Positions 56,317 to 64,000 of a stretch of DNA of 64,000 nucleotides are shown in pieces. The DNA lies in NCBI GenBank assembly GCA_021531775.1, contig JAFBIU010000003.1, forward strand, positions 1 through 64,000, read 5' to 3'. The stretch is from Parabacteroides distasonis (GTDB lineage Bacteria > Bacteroidota > Bacteroidia > Bacteroidales > Tannerellaceae). Both the position numbers and the translations under genes were made by a program. The notes beneath the pieces are model-generated. The model was not told the DNA's origin, did no database searches, and worked only from the letters and a program-made list of their open reading frames with translations. Numbering within the stretch: position 1 is the first letter of the stretch; every line of letters starts with the position of its first letter.

Positions 56317-56985
56317 TTAGTATTCTCGTTCGCCAAAGATGAAGGTTCCCACACGGATCATGGTACTACCCGCAGCAATGGCAATCGGGTAATCATGACT
56401 CATCCCCATTGAAAGTACCTGAAAAGCATCATCTGTCGCAAAATACAGTTGTTTCAGTTGTACAAACAAGGTATGCAATTCGTCAAACTCCCGTCTAATC
56501 TGCTGTTCATCGTCTGTATTCGTAGCCATGCCCATGATACCACATACATGGACATGTGTCAACGCAGACAGACATCCCGTTTCCAGCAATTCCAAACACT
56601 CGGCAGGCGAAAAACCATGCTTGCTCTCCTCTTGAGCAACATGAATCTCCAATAACACCGGAATCACCCGATTCCATTTAGCAGCCTGTTTATCCACTTC
56701 CTGCAGCAACTTGACAGAGTCAATGCTATGAATCATCGCGATGAAAGGAGCAATCTCCTTGACCTTATTACTCTGCAAAGGACCGATAAAATGCCACTGG
56801 ATATCCTGGGGCAAGAGTCGTTGTTTGGCTACCAACTCTTGCGCACGGCTTTCTCCAAAAATCCGTTGACCTGCTGCATAAGCCTCTTGAAGGGCCTCCA
56901 CTGGATGAAACTTCGAGACAGCCACCAGTGTGACACTCGACGGCAACGATGCCTTGAGCTGTTCTATATGACTTTGAATACTCAT
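56317..56985 (-). CDS. YggS-type PLP homeostasis protein
   Basis: A 222-residue fold-III PLP-binding protein. The lysine for the PLP Schiff base lies in LVAVSKFHPVEALQEAY; IQWHFIGPLQSNKVKEIAP, CGIMGMATN and LSMGMSHDYPIAIAAGSTMIRVG bind PLP and its phosphate. YggS/PLPBP proteins buffer free PLP rather than catalyse a known reaction. Its ATG shares one base with the DUF4494 stop (TAATG). Confidence 0.95.
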   Translation of the reverse strand: MSIQSHIEQLKASLPSSVTLVAVSKFHPVEALQEAYAAGQRIFGESRAQELVAKQRLLPQDIQWHFIGPLQSNKVKEIAPFIAMIHSIDSVKLLQEVDKQAAKWNRVIPVLLEIHVAQEESKHGFSPAECLELLETGCLSALTHVHVCGIMGMATNTDDEQQIRREFDELHTLFVQLKQLYFATDDAFQVLSMGMSHDYPIAIAAGSTMIRVGTFIFGEREY

Positions 56986-57491
56986 TAAACTGTCCTTTCT
57001 GTTGACGCCTGTTTCTGTTCAGCGATCAACTCTTCACCTGATTTGGGTCCAGCAGGAACCTTATTGGCATCATAAGGGAACACATCCATCAGAGCCGTTT
57101 CCGTAACAGAAGCAATGGTATAATCCGCTAAAGTTCCCTTCATGCCCTCTTCCAACACAGCGATTGCCTCTTTCAATGTACAAGCCTGTGCCAACATCTG
57201 GGCTGCAGTCTTTTTCTCTGCACCACTTTTTTCGTCCAACGTAATGAAATAGACTTTAATCTTATAAAAGCGGTCACCATTTTCATTGAAAAACAGCTCC
57301 GAAATTTTTGCTCGTTTGATGTCCGTTACAGTAAATTCACCGGTTATATAAGGAGTTATCTCCTCAATAATCCGCGATTCTGCTTCTGTAAAGGAAAGGG
57401 CATCGACCAAATAGGGTTCCGTCACCTTCTTCTGCATGCCATTCTCCATCGTTTTCTCGTACGAGACTTTGCATTCAAACCAATTGTGCAT
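56985..57491 (-). CDS. DUF4494 family protein
   Basis: A 168-residue cytoplasmic protein of the DUF4494 family, found in Bacteroidota. It starts MHNWFECKVSYEKTMENG and has an alpha/beta body (AESRIIEEITPYITGEFTVT) with a charged tail; no catalytic motif is evident. Coupled to yggS by overlap. Its leader holds a 9-bp inverted repeat. Function is unknown. Confidence 0.85.
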   Translation of the reverse strand: MHNWFECKVSYEKTMENGMQKKVTEPYLVDALSFTEAESRIIEEITPYITGEFTVTDIKRAKISELFFNENGDRFYKIKVYFITLDEKSGAEKKTAAQMLAQACTLKEAIAVLEEGMKGTLADYTIASVTETALMDVFPYDANKVPAGPKSGEELIAEQKQASTERTV

Positions 57492-57518
57492 ATCGTTTCT
57501 ACCTTATTTTTAATACAA

Positions 57519-57547
57519 CTGTTTATCTTCATACGTTCGATAAACAG
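57519..57547 (-). promoter_or_regulatory. Inverted repeat in DUF4494 leader
   Basis: CTGTTTATC (57519-57527) and GATAAACAG (57539-57547) are perfect inverted arms around 11 bases. It begins five bases after the minus-strand -7 box, so it is either an operator at the start point or a hairpin in the mRNA leader. Confidence 0.6.
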
Positions 57548-57551
57548 ACTA

Positions 57552-57582
57552 CAAATATACTTTCATTCTGCGAACTATTCAA
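57552..57582 (-). promoter_or_regulatory. Promoter of DUF4494-yggS operon
   Basis: Minus-strand TTG (57580-57582), 20 bp, TATATTTG (57552-57559). Confidence 0.7.
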
Positions 57583-57756
57583 CAATCTAAAGAATTTTGT
57601 TGTTTCAGACAAACAAAATAGGAGATGACTTGTTATACCATTGACAGTGTGTTTTTCATGGTTTTAGATTTTTAGATTAGTAATTGGTATTTAGTATTTA
57701 GGTGAAAGCGAACAACAATTCTGTCCGGGAGGATCGAAAAGGATTAAAAACGACAG

Positions 57757-57802
57757 GTCCGGAAAAAGATGCAGGCGTGCATACTTTTTCCGGACTTTTT
57801 TT
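57757..57802 (+). terminator. Very strong hairpin terminator
   Basis: GTCCGGAAAAAG then ATGCA pair with TGCAT and CTTTTTCCGGAC (57784-57795, one bulged base), followed by seven T on the plus strand. On the minus strand it is downstream of the invertase gene and followed by a weaker T run. There is no plus-strand gene upstream back to 57492. The remaining 324-base gap holds the DUF4494 promoter and no ORF I can support. Confidence 0.88.
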
Positions 57803-57815
57803 ACGGGTCAGCTAC

Positions 57816-58430
57816 TCACAAAGACTTCTTTGGAACATAATCCATCCGATCATCAATGAACATACGCAATGTTTGCCGATGGACCCCCAGCACCTTGCTG
57901 ATGAATAACTTGGTTCTGCGCTCATTCAATAATTGGGTAATGATTTGCTCTTTCCCGTCCAGTTTCCGACGACATCGGCCACCTTGAGGTCTTCCCAATT
58001 GGATACCTTCTGCTTTCTTACGAGCCAGGGCCTCCTTGGTACGTTGAGAAATCAAATTACGCTCAATCTCTGCACTCAAACTGAATGCAAAAGCGAGAAT
58101 CTTGCTATTCAGGTTATTACCCAGTTCATACCCCTCTTTGATGGTATAAACGGTAATATCTTGTTCCATACACTGATGCAAAAAACTCATGACTTGCATC
58201 AGATTACGACCCAGTCGCGACAATTCGGACGTAATCAAGACATCTCCCTTGCGGGCCTGTCTGAGCACCTTTCCCAAGCGACGATTCTGAATACCCTTCA
58301 TACCACTGATTGTCTCATCGATCCAACGATCAATATGGATTTTCTTGGTCTTTGAGAATTTCTTGATTTCAAACCGTTGGGTTTCCGTACTCTGCTTGTC
58401 CGTGCTGACTCTTACATAGGCATAGACCAT
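57816..58430 (-). CDS. Serine recombinase, Mpi/Pin-like DNA invertase
   Basis: A 204-residue serine invertase/resolvase. The catalytic Ser9 is in YVRVST; the conserved arginine motif is ITSELSRLGRNLMQV near 68-82; LSAEIERNLISQRTKEALARKK is the long E helix; a C-terminal HTH (ISKVLGVHRQTLRMFI) binds DNA. It resembles Mpi, the global invertase that flips capsule promoters in Bacteroides fragilis. No matching pair of inverted sites was found within the window, so targets probably lie elsewhere. It is divergent from fkp and closed by the hairpin at 57757-57802. Confidence 0.9.
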   Translation of the reverse strand: MVYAYVRVSTDKQSTETQRFEIKKFSKTKKIHIDRWIDETISGMKGIQNRRLGKVLRQARKGDVLITSELSRLGRNLMQVMSFLHQCMEQDITVYTIKEGYELGNNLNSKILAFAFSLSAEIERNLISQRTKEALARKKAEGIQLGRPQGGRCRRKLDGKEQIITQLLNERRTKLFISKVLGVHRQTLRMFIDDRMDYVPKKSL

Positions 58431-58452
58431 AATGCGATTTTTTTATAAATTA

Positions 58453-58485
58453 TTGGCGATAAGATACGGAAAAAACTTACTTTTG
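58453..58485 (+). promoter_or_regulatory. fkp promoter
   Basis: TTG (58453-58455), 22 bp, TACTTTTG (58478-58485), leaving a leader of about 30 bases before the GTG start. Confidence 0.65.
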
Positions 58486-58522
58486 CCGAAACGAATGGTA
58501 TTTATTTTTTATTCAATCAACA

Positions 58523-61360
58523 GTGAAAAAGTTATTATCTCTTCCACCCAATTTGGTGGATAGTTTCCATGATATAGAGGAAGTATCTCATGCTGAATGG
58601 TTTTGCACTTCTGATCCAATCGGAGCCCGACTCGGATCCGGAGGAGGAACAGCATGGCTTTTAGAGTCATGCCGTCAAACTGAACAGAGAGATTTGCCCT
58701 TCCCCACTTGGCTTTCTACTGAAAAACGAATCCTGCTACATGCAGGTGGACAAAGTCGCCGGTTGCCCAGTTATGCTCCTTCCGGCAAGATATTAACGCC
58801 TGTTCCCGTGTTCCGATGGGAACGAGGCCAACGTTTATCCCAAAATCTGCTCTCCCTGCAGTTACCTCTGTACGAACGGATCTTGGAGAAATCGCCCGAA
58901 TCGTTACACACATTGGTAGTCAGTGGAGACGTCTATATCCGATCCAATGCGCCATTGCCCGAAATTCCAGCAGCCGATGTTGTCTGCTTCGGATTATGGG
59001 AAGATCCCTCTTTGGCCACCAACCATGGCGTATTCGTTTCCAACCGAAAGAATCCCAATACTTTGGACTTTATGTTGCAAAAGCCCTCTTTGGCTGAATT
59101 GAGTGCATTGTCCGGTACGCACCTTTTCCTGATGGATATCGGTGTCTGGTTGTTAAGCGACCGTGCCGTCAACCGGTTGATGAAGCGATCCACTTCGGCT
59201 GACGGTTCCTCCTTCCTCAATTACGATCTGTATGGAGAATTTGGACTGGCTTTAGGTCAGCATCCGCGTATTACGGATGAACTGTTGAACGAATTAAGTG
59301 TTGCGATTCTTCCTTTGCCTGGTGGTGAGTTTTACCATTACGGAACCAGCAGAGAATTGATATCTTCTACGCTGGCTGTACAAAATTTGGTCAGTGACCA
59401 ACGTGCCATCATGCAACGGAAGGTCAAACCTCATCCGGCCATGTTCGTTCAGAATGCAGAGGTTCATTACCAACTGACAGCAAACAATTCCGACCTTTGG
59501 GTGGAAAACAGTTATATAGGCGAACACTGGAAATTGCATAGCCAACATGTCATTACAGGTGTCCCCCGCAATGACTGGCAATTGGACCTACCAGCCAGAT
59601 GTTGTGTAGATGTCGTTCCCATCGGTGAAACGAGCTATGCAGCTCGTCCCTATGGTTTTTCAGATCCATTCCGAGGTGACGTAGCAGCGGAATCTACCCT
59701 GTTTTTAGGTCAATCGATCCAACGCTGGGCAGCTGATCGGGCTATCACACTACCGGCCTGTGCCGACATACAGCTACTGGATTTGTTTCCCTGTTGCTCT
59801 TCGATTGAGCAGTTAGGTACCGTGTTGCGTTGGATGCTTTCAGAGCCCACCTTAGCAGAAGGAAGAACGATTTGGGAAACTGCACCCAGATTATCAGCCA
59901 ACGCCTTGTCAGACCAGGCCAACCTACGCAGGCTGACTGCCCAGCGGAGGGCGTATCGAAATCAGAACTGGCCTCTCTTGGCTGCCAATCACGAAAAAAG
60001 TATTTTTTACCAACTCGATTTAGCTGATGCTGCACGCGATTTTGCAACCTATCAGATAGACATGCCCACACCCTTGGATCCTACAGTTGACCTGATGAAA
60101 CAGATCCATGACCATTCATTTCGGGCCAAAGTGTTGCAGTTAAGCGGGAAAGATGGATCTCAGGAACAGAAGTTGGCGTTTTCGCTTCTGCGAGATGGTT
60201 GGCTGGCCAGCTTGTCGCACGAAAAACAATCACCTCGGATGAATGTCCTGCACGATCAGATCGTTTGGGGACGTAGTCCGGTCCGTATCGACTTGGCTGG
60301 AGGATGGACGGATACACCTCCTTATTGTATGTATTCCGGTGGTAATGTAGTCAATGTAGCCATCGAATTGAACGGACAACCACCCCTGCAAGTATATGTC
60401 AAGCCAGCCAACACACACCAGATCATTCTCCGTTCGATTGATTTAGGGGCCATGGAAATTGTGTCCAATTGGGATGAATTACGAGACTTTTCCAAAGTCG
60501 GTTCACCCTTCTCTATTCCGAAAGCGGCCTTGGCCTTAGCCGGCTTCTTGCCTGAATTTGCAGCAGAGCGATTTGATTCATTGCAGCAACAGCTGATGGC
60601 CTTTGGATCCGGGTTAGAGATTACACTGTTAGCTGCCATTCCTGCGGGATCCGGATTAGGCACCAGTTCCATTCTGGCAGCTACCGTTTTGGGTACACTT
60701 TCTGACTTCTGCGGATTAGGTTGGGATAAGAACGAGATTGGCCGACGTACACTGATTCTGGAGCAATTGTTGACAACAGGAGGCGGTTGGCAAGATCAAT
60801 ACGGAGGCTTGCTGAATGGTCTGAAACTCCTGCAGACAGGTGAAGGTTTCGATCAGAATCCGAAAGTGCGCTGGTTGCCAGATTATCTGTTTGTGGATGC
60901 GACCTACCAGCCCTGTCATCTGTTGTACTATACCGGAATCACCCGTACGGCAAAGGCTATTTTAGCCGAAATTGTACAAGGTATGTTCCTGAACAGCCAA
61001 ACCCATTTACAGCTATTGGCAGAGATGAAGGAGCATGCTATGGATCTATTTGAGACCATCCAATATGGACAATTCGAACGTTACGGACAGTTGATCGCCA
61101 AAACATGGGAACAGAACAAAGCACTGGATGCTGGCACCAATCCTCCTGCAGTGGAGGCGATCATCCATCGGGTCCAGGATTATCTCTTGGGTTGTAAACT
61201 GCCGGGAGCTGGAGGTGGAGGCTATTTATACATGGTAGCCAAAGATCCGGGAGCAGCAGCCGAAGTACGTCGTATCTTGTCAGAGTCACCCGTCAATGCA
61301 AATGCACGTTTCGTTGAAATGCGCTTATCCACTTGCGGTTTTCAACTGAGTAGATCCTAA
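58523..61360 (+). CDS. fkp: Bifunctional fucokinase/GDP-fucose pyrophosphorylase
   Basis: A 945-residue enzyme converting L-fucose to fucose-1-phosphate and then GDP-fucose, the salvage route that lets Bacteroides fucosylate capsule and glycoproteins. The N-terminal pyrophosphorylase carries LHAGGQSRRLPSYAPSGKI (72-90); the C-terminal GHMP kinase has PVRIDLAGGWTDTPP (near 585), the ATP loop PAGSGLGTSS (near 710) and KLPGAGGGGYLYM near the end. Length is that of known Fkp. Start is GTG 58523; a nearby upstream ATG is out of frame. Divergent from the invertase. Confidence 0.97.
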   Translation: MKKLLSLPPNLVDSFHDIEEVSHAEWFCTSDPIGARLGSGGGTAWLLESCRQTEQRDLPFPTWLSTEKRILLHAGGQSRRLPSYAPSGKILTPVPVFRWERGQRLSQNLLSLQLPLYERILEKSPESLHTLVVSGDVYIRSNAPLPEIPAADVVCFGLWEDPSLATNHGVFVSNRKNPNTLDFMLQKPSLAELSALSGTHLFLMDIGVWLLSDRAVNRLMKRSTSADGSSFLNYDLYGEFGLALGQHPRITDELLNELSVAILPLPGGEFYHYGTSRELISSTLAVQNLVSDQRAIMQRKVKPHPAMFVQNAEVHYQLTANNSDLWVENSYIGEHWKLHSQHVITGVPRNDWQLDLPARCCVDVVPIGETSYAARPYGFSDPFRGDVAAESTLFLGQSIQRWAADRAITLPACADIQLLDLFPCCSSIEQLGTVLRWMLSEPTLAEGRTIWETAPRLSANALSDQANLRRLTAQRRAYRNQNWPLLAANHEKSIFYQLDLADAARDFATYQIDMPTPLDPTVDLMKQIHDHSFRAKVLQLSGKDGSQEQKLAFSLLRDGWLASLSHEKQSPRMNVLHDQIVWGRSPVRIDLAGGWTDTPPYCMYSGGNVVNVAIELNGQPPLQVYVKPANTHQIILRSIDLGAMEIVSNWDELRDFSKVGSPFSIPKAALALAGFLPEFAAERFDSLQQQLMAFGSGLEITLLAAIPAGSGLGTSSILAATVLGTLSDFCGLGWDKNEIGRRTLILEQLLTTGGGWQDQYGGLLNGLKLLQTGEGFDQNPKVRWLPDYLFVDATYQPCHLLYYTGITRTAKAILAEIVQGMFLNSQTHLQLLAEMKEHAMDLFETIQYGQFERYGQLIAKTWEQNKALDAGTNPPAVEAIIHRVQDYLLGCKLPGAGGGGYLYMVAKDPGAAAEVRRILSESPVNANARFVEMRLSTCGFQLSRS

Positions 61361-61442
61361 ATTTATAGGTAGTGGACCCTGTTTGTAGATAAATAGCATA
61401 GATTTATTGTGTTTTGGAACATATTTTGTGCTGAAACTGTTG

Positions 61443-61450
61443 TAATTTTG
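61443..61450 (+). promoter_or_regulatory. -7 box of DUF5686 gene
   Basis: TAATTTTG, exact consensus, 27 bases before the ATG. Confidence 0.55.
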
Positions 61451-61477
61451 CAGAATTATTATTTGATGAGATTTTGA

Positions 61478-64000
61478 ATGACTAAGAAGTTAATTTTATT
61501 GTGTGCATTTATGGCAATTGCTTGGATAGCAAAAAGCCAGAATTTGGTAATACAGGGTATCGTCCGTGATTCGATCACGAACGATCCATTACCTTATGTA
61601 TCTATTTTGTTGAAGGGAACAACAATTGGAACGACGACGGGTATCGATGGTGATTTTTACTTGACAACTTCAGCGAAAGCCAACGAAGTGGAGGTTTCTT
61701 ATTTAGGATATGAGACAAAAACGTTAAAAGTAACACCCGGACGTAAATTTAAATTTACAGTAGAACTCCGCCCGACCAGTATTGATTTGACGGAAGTGAT
61801 TGTCAAACCGAAAAAAGAGAAGTACTCGAAGAAAGAGAATCCGGCTGTCATTTTTGTGCGTAAAGTCATCGAACGACGGGAAGCCAACGATCCTCGCAAC
61901 CATCCCTACTTCCAATACGACCAATATGAGAAGATGGTGATGGCCATGAATGACTATCAGCCCAAAGCAAAAAAAGATAGTACAAAAACCGGAAAATTTG
62001 ACTTCTTAGTTGATTTTATTGACACCTTGGAAATGGGTAAAACCATTCTGCCTGTTTCGGAAAAAGAAAAGGTATCAACCGTTTATTTCCGAAAGGATCC
62101 CAAGAACGAGAAACGTGTCGTCCGTGGTGCCAAGTCAGCAGGAGTAGATGAAATCTTCTCGCGCGATGGTATCCAGCAATTTTTGGATGAGGTCTTCCGG
62201 GAGGTCAACATCTTCCAGAACGATATTCCTTTGTTCTTGAACCGCTTTGTCAGCCCGCTCTCCTCCATGGGCCCCAATTTCTACAAGTATTATCTGTTGG
62301 ACACATTGGATGTCAATGGACACAAGACTGTCGATTTGGGATTCGTGCCTTTTAACTCAGAAGGTTGGGGATTCACCGGACATCTCTACGTCACACTGGA
62401 CTCTACCTTTTTTGTAGAGCGCGTCAAGCTGAACGTACCCAAAGACATCAATCTGAACTTTGTCGGGGGAATGAGTATCGACCAGACATTCCAACGTTTG
62501 CCTGATGGTACCCGTTTGATTACCAAAGATGATATCAATGTTGACTTCAAGTTATCCCCTAAATCAAAGGGTATGTATGCGCGTCGATTGAATATCTACA
62601 GCAATCACTCCTTCGAACAACCCGGTGATTTGCAGGTATTCGAAGAGAGTGCACCCATTGTTACCGTACAGGATGCGTACCGAAAAGATGAAGCATTTTG
62701 GGATTTAAACCGACCGGAAGCGGCTGGCAAGAAGAAAGAAAACACCGTAGAAAAGTTGATGGCACGTTTACGTTCTGTCCCCATCTTCTATATTACAGAA
62801 AAGGTGGTATCGATTCTGGTATCTGGATATATTCCGACTAACAAAGATCCGTTGAAGAGCAAATTCGAGTTTGGTCCGATGAATACCACCATCAGTGGTA
62901 ATGCCCTGGAAGGTGCACGTTTCCGTGTAGGTGGAACAACCACGACCGCCTTCAGTAAACGTCTGTTTATGGATGGATACATGGCATACGGTACCAAGGA
63001 CAAAAAAGTCAAATACGATGGTCTGATTGAATATTCGTTCAACGATAAGAAGCAGTATCGAAAAGAATTTCCGGTCCATTCGATTCGTGCAGAATATAGT
63101 TATGACGTCAACCAGTTGGGTCAGCAGTATATGTACACCAGCAAGGATAACGTCTTCTTGGCTTGGAAGCGACAGAAGGACGACCGGATCACCTATCTGA
63201 GAAATGCTGAATTGACCTATTATCGGGAGCACTACAACGGACTGGCTTATGGTGCGGTAGTTCGAAACAAGAAGGAATATGCATCAGAGTTCATCAATTT
63301 CCGTCGTTTCGAGGCCGATGGTAGTATCACACCGATCAAAGATTACATGAGTACAGAATTGGAACTCAAGTTACGTTTCGCTCCCAATGAAAAGTTCTAT
63401 CAGACACGTAACTTCCGTTACCCCATCACCTTTGATGCTCCGATCTTCACATTGAACCATACGATGGCATTAAAAGACTGTTTAGGTTCTGATTATACCT
63501 ATCAGAAAACGGAGCTGGGCTTCCAGAAACGGTTCTGGTTCTCTGCTTTCGGATATGTGGATATGATCTTGAAAGGTGGCAAAATTTGGAACAAGGTTCC
63601 CTATACCCTCTTGTTATTGCCGAATGCCAACCTGTCATATACGGTACAGCCGGAATCCTATACCTGTATGAACGCGATGGAGTTCATGAATGATGAATAT
63701 GCATCGTGGGATGTAACCTATTATATGAACGGTGCCTTGTTGAACCGTCTGCCGTTGATCAAGAAACTGAAATGGCGTGAGGTATTCTCGTTCCGTGGAT
63801 TGTATGGCCATTTGACAGACAAGAACAATCCCTTCTTGGAAACGACAGATCGTACAGGGTTATTTGAATTTCCTGCCGGATCCTATGTCATGGGCGACAA
63901 ACCCTATATGGAGGTTGGAGCCGGTATTGAGAACATCTTCAAGTTCTTGCGTCTCGACTATGTTTGGCGTTTAACCTACAAGGATCATCCGGGTATCCAA
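61478..64000 (+). CDS. DUF5686/carboxypeptidase-like domain protein (partial)
   Basis: An open frame of 841 codons from ATG 61478, cut by the window end. A signal peptide (MTKKLILLCAFMAIAWIAKS) is followed by a carboxypeptidase-D regulatory-like domain (about 22-105, IQGIVRDSITNDPLPYVSIL...FTVELRP), then a long beta-rich region typical of DUF5686 outer-membrane proteins (YKYYLLDTLDVNGHKTVDLGFVPF; RFRVGGTTTTAFSKRLFMDGYMAYG). The C-terminus is missing. The family is thought to form an outer-membrane barrel of unknown role. It follows fkp with its own promoter, so no operon link is implied. Confidence 0.88.
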   Translation, partial: MTKKLILLCAFMAIAWIAKSQNLVIQGIVRDSITNDPLPYVSILLKGTTIGTTTGIDGDFYLTTSAKANEVEVSYLGYETKTLKVTPGRKFKFTVELRPTSIDLTEVIVKPKKEKYSKKENPAVIFVRKVIERREANDPRNHPYFQYDQYEKMVMAMNDYQPKAKKDSTKTGKFDFLVDFIDTLEMGKTILPVSEKEKVSTVYFRKDPKNEKRVVRGAKSAGVDEIFSRDGIQQFLDEVFREVNIFQNDIPLFLNRFVSPLSSMGPNFYKYYLLDTLDVNGHKTVDLGFVPFNSEGWGFTGHLYVTLDSTFFVERVKLNVPKDINLNFVGGMSIDQTFQRLPDGTRLITKDDINVDFKLSPKSKGMYARRLNIYSNHSFEQPGDLQVFEESAPIVTVQDAYRKDEAFWDLNRPEAAGKKKENTVEKLMARLRSVPIFYITEKVVSILVSGYIPTNKDPLKSKFEFGPMNTTISGNALEGARFRVGGTTTTAFSKRLFMDGYMAYGTKDKKVKYDGLIEYSFNDKKQYRKEFPVHSIRAEYSYDVNQLGQQYMYTSKDNVFLAWKRQKDDRITYLRNAELTYYREHYNGLAYGAVVRNKKEYASEFINFRRFEADGSITPIKDYMSTELELKLRFAPNEKFYQTRNFRYPITFDAPIFTLNHTMALKDCLGSDYTYQKTELGFQKRFWFSAFGYVDMILKGGKIWNKVPYTLLLLPNANLSYTVQPESYTCMNAMEFMNDEYASWDVTYYMNGALLNRLPLIKKLKWREVFSFRGLYGHLTDKNNPFLETTDRTGLFEFPAGSYVMGDKPYMEVGAGIENIFKFLRLDYVWRLTYKDHPGIQ

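Noticed and set aside
57702-57908. Plus-strand frame across the strong terminator
   Set aside because: It reads through a terminator hairpin and is antisense to the invertase gene.

Overview
The window is chromosomal DNA from a member of the Bacteroidota, most likely order Bacteroidales (Bacteroides/Parabacteroides-like; species not determined). Three lines support this. Promoters have the Bacteroides primary-sigma form (TTG or TTTG, about 18-22 bp, then TAnnTTTG). Extracellular glycosidases and lipoproteins are abundant. A full-length bifunctional fucokinase/GDP-fucose pyrophosphorylase (Fkp), characteristic of this order, is present near the right end. No phage, insertion sequence, rRNA operon or CRISPR array was seen.

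Left part (1-31,300). A GH10 xylanase is followed by a surface-polysaccharide region in three blocks: (i) a minus-strand pyruvyltransferase / FrhB-like Fe-S protein / flippase operon with a divergent GT2 and LicD pair (1958-7823); (ii) Wzz- and Wza-like chain-length and export genes (9290-11751); (iii) a tightly packed minus-strand operon of metallophosphoesterase, Wzy-like polymerase/ligase, GT4, radical SAM, GT4 and GH92 alpha-mannosidase (23077-31260). Between the blocks lie a zeta-toxin-like kinase with a small partner gene (7895-8782), two 22-bp-period repeat arrays (8824-9061), a CotH-family surface protein, CvfB, a PHP hydrolase, a DUF418 membrane protein, and a convergent FHA / pseudo-protease-TPR / GH95 fucosidase operon. 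The core polysaccharide genes of blocks i and iii look A/T-richer than their flanks, as expected of variable antigen loci.

Middle part (31,300-48,100). A glutaminase-like lipoprotein and a GH2 enzyme form a pair, followed by a TonB-dependent receptor without a SusD. Housekeeping genes follow: pheS, nth, tRNA-Ser(GCU), an M14 peptidase, prmA, a YtxH/holin-like/unknown trio, gap, miaA and kdsA.

Right part (48,100-64,000). On the minus strand are a Crp/Fnr regulator; a PspC-uvrB-DUF1460 amidase operon; TetR-KASIII-fabG-pseudouridine synthase; and DUF4494-YggS-dihydroorotate-dehydrogenase-like. Then come an Mpi-like serine invertase, divergent fkp, and a DUF5686 outer-membrane protein cut by the window edge.

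Functional links. Fkp makes GDP-fucose from scavenged fucose; the GH95 fucosidase could release such fucose; the polysaccharide genes could use it. The invertase resembles recombinases that switch capsule promoters in this order, but no invertible promoter was found here. The least-explained items are the zeta-like module, the two repeat arrays, the FHA/pseudo-protease pair, the radical SAM gene inside a polysaccharide operon, and a short orphan transcription unit at about 22,870-23,046.
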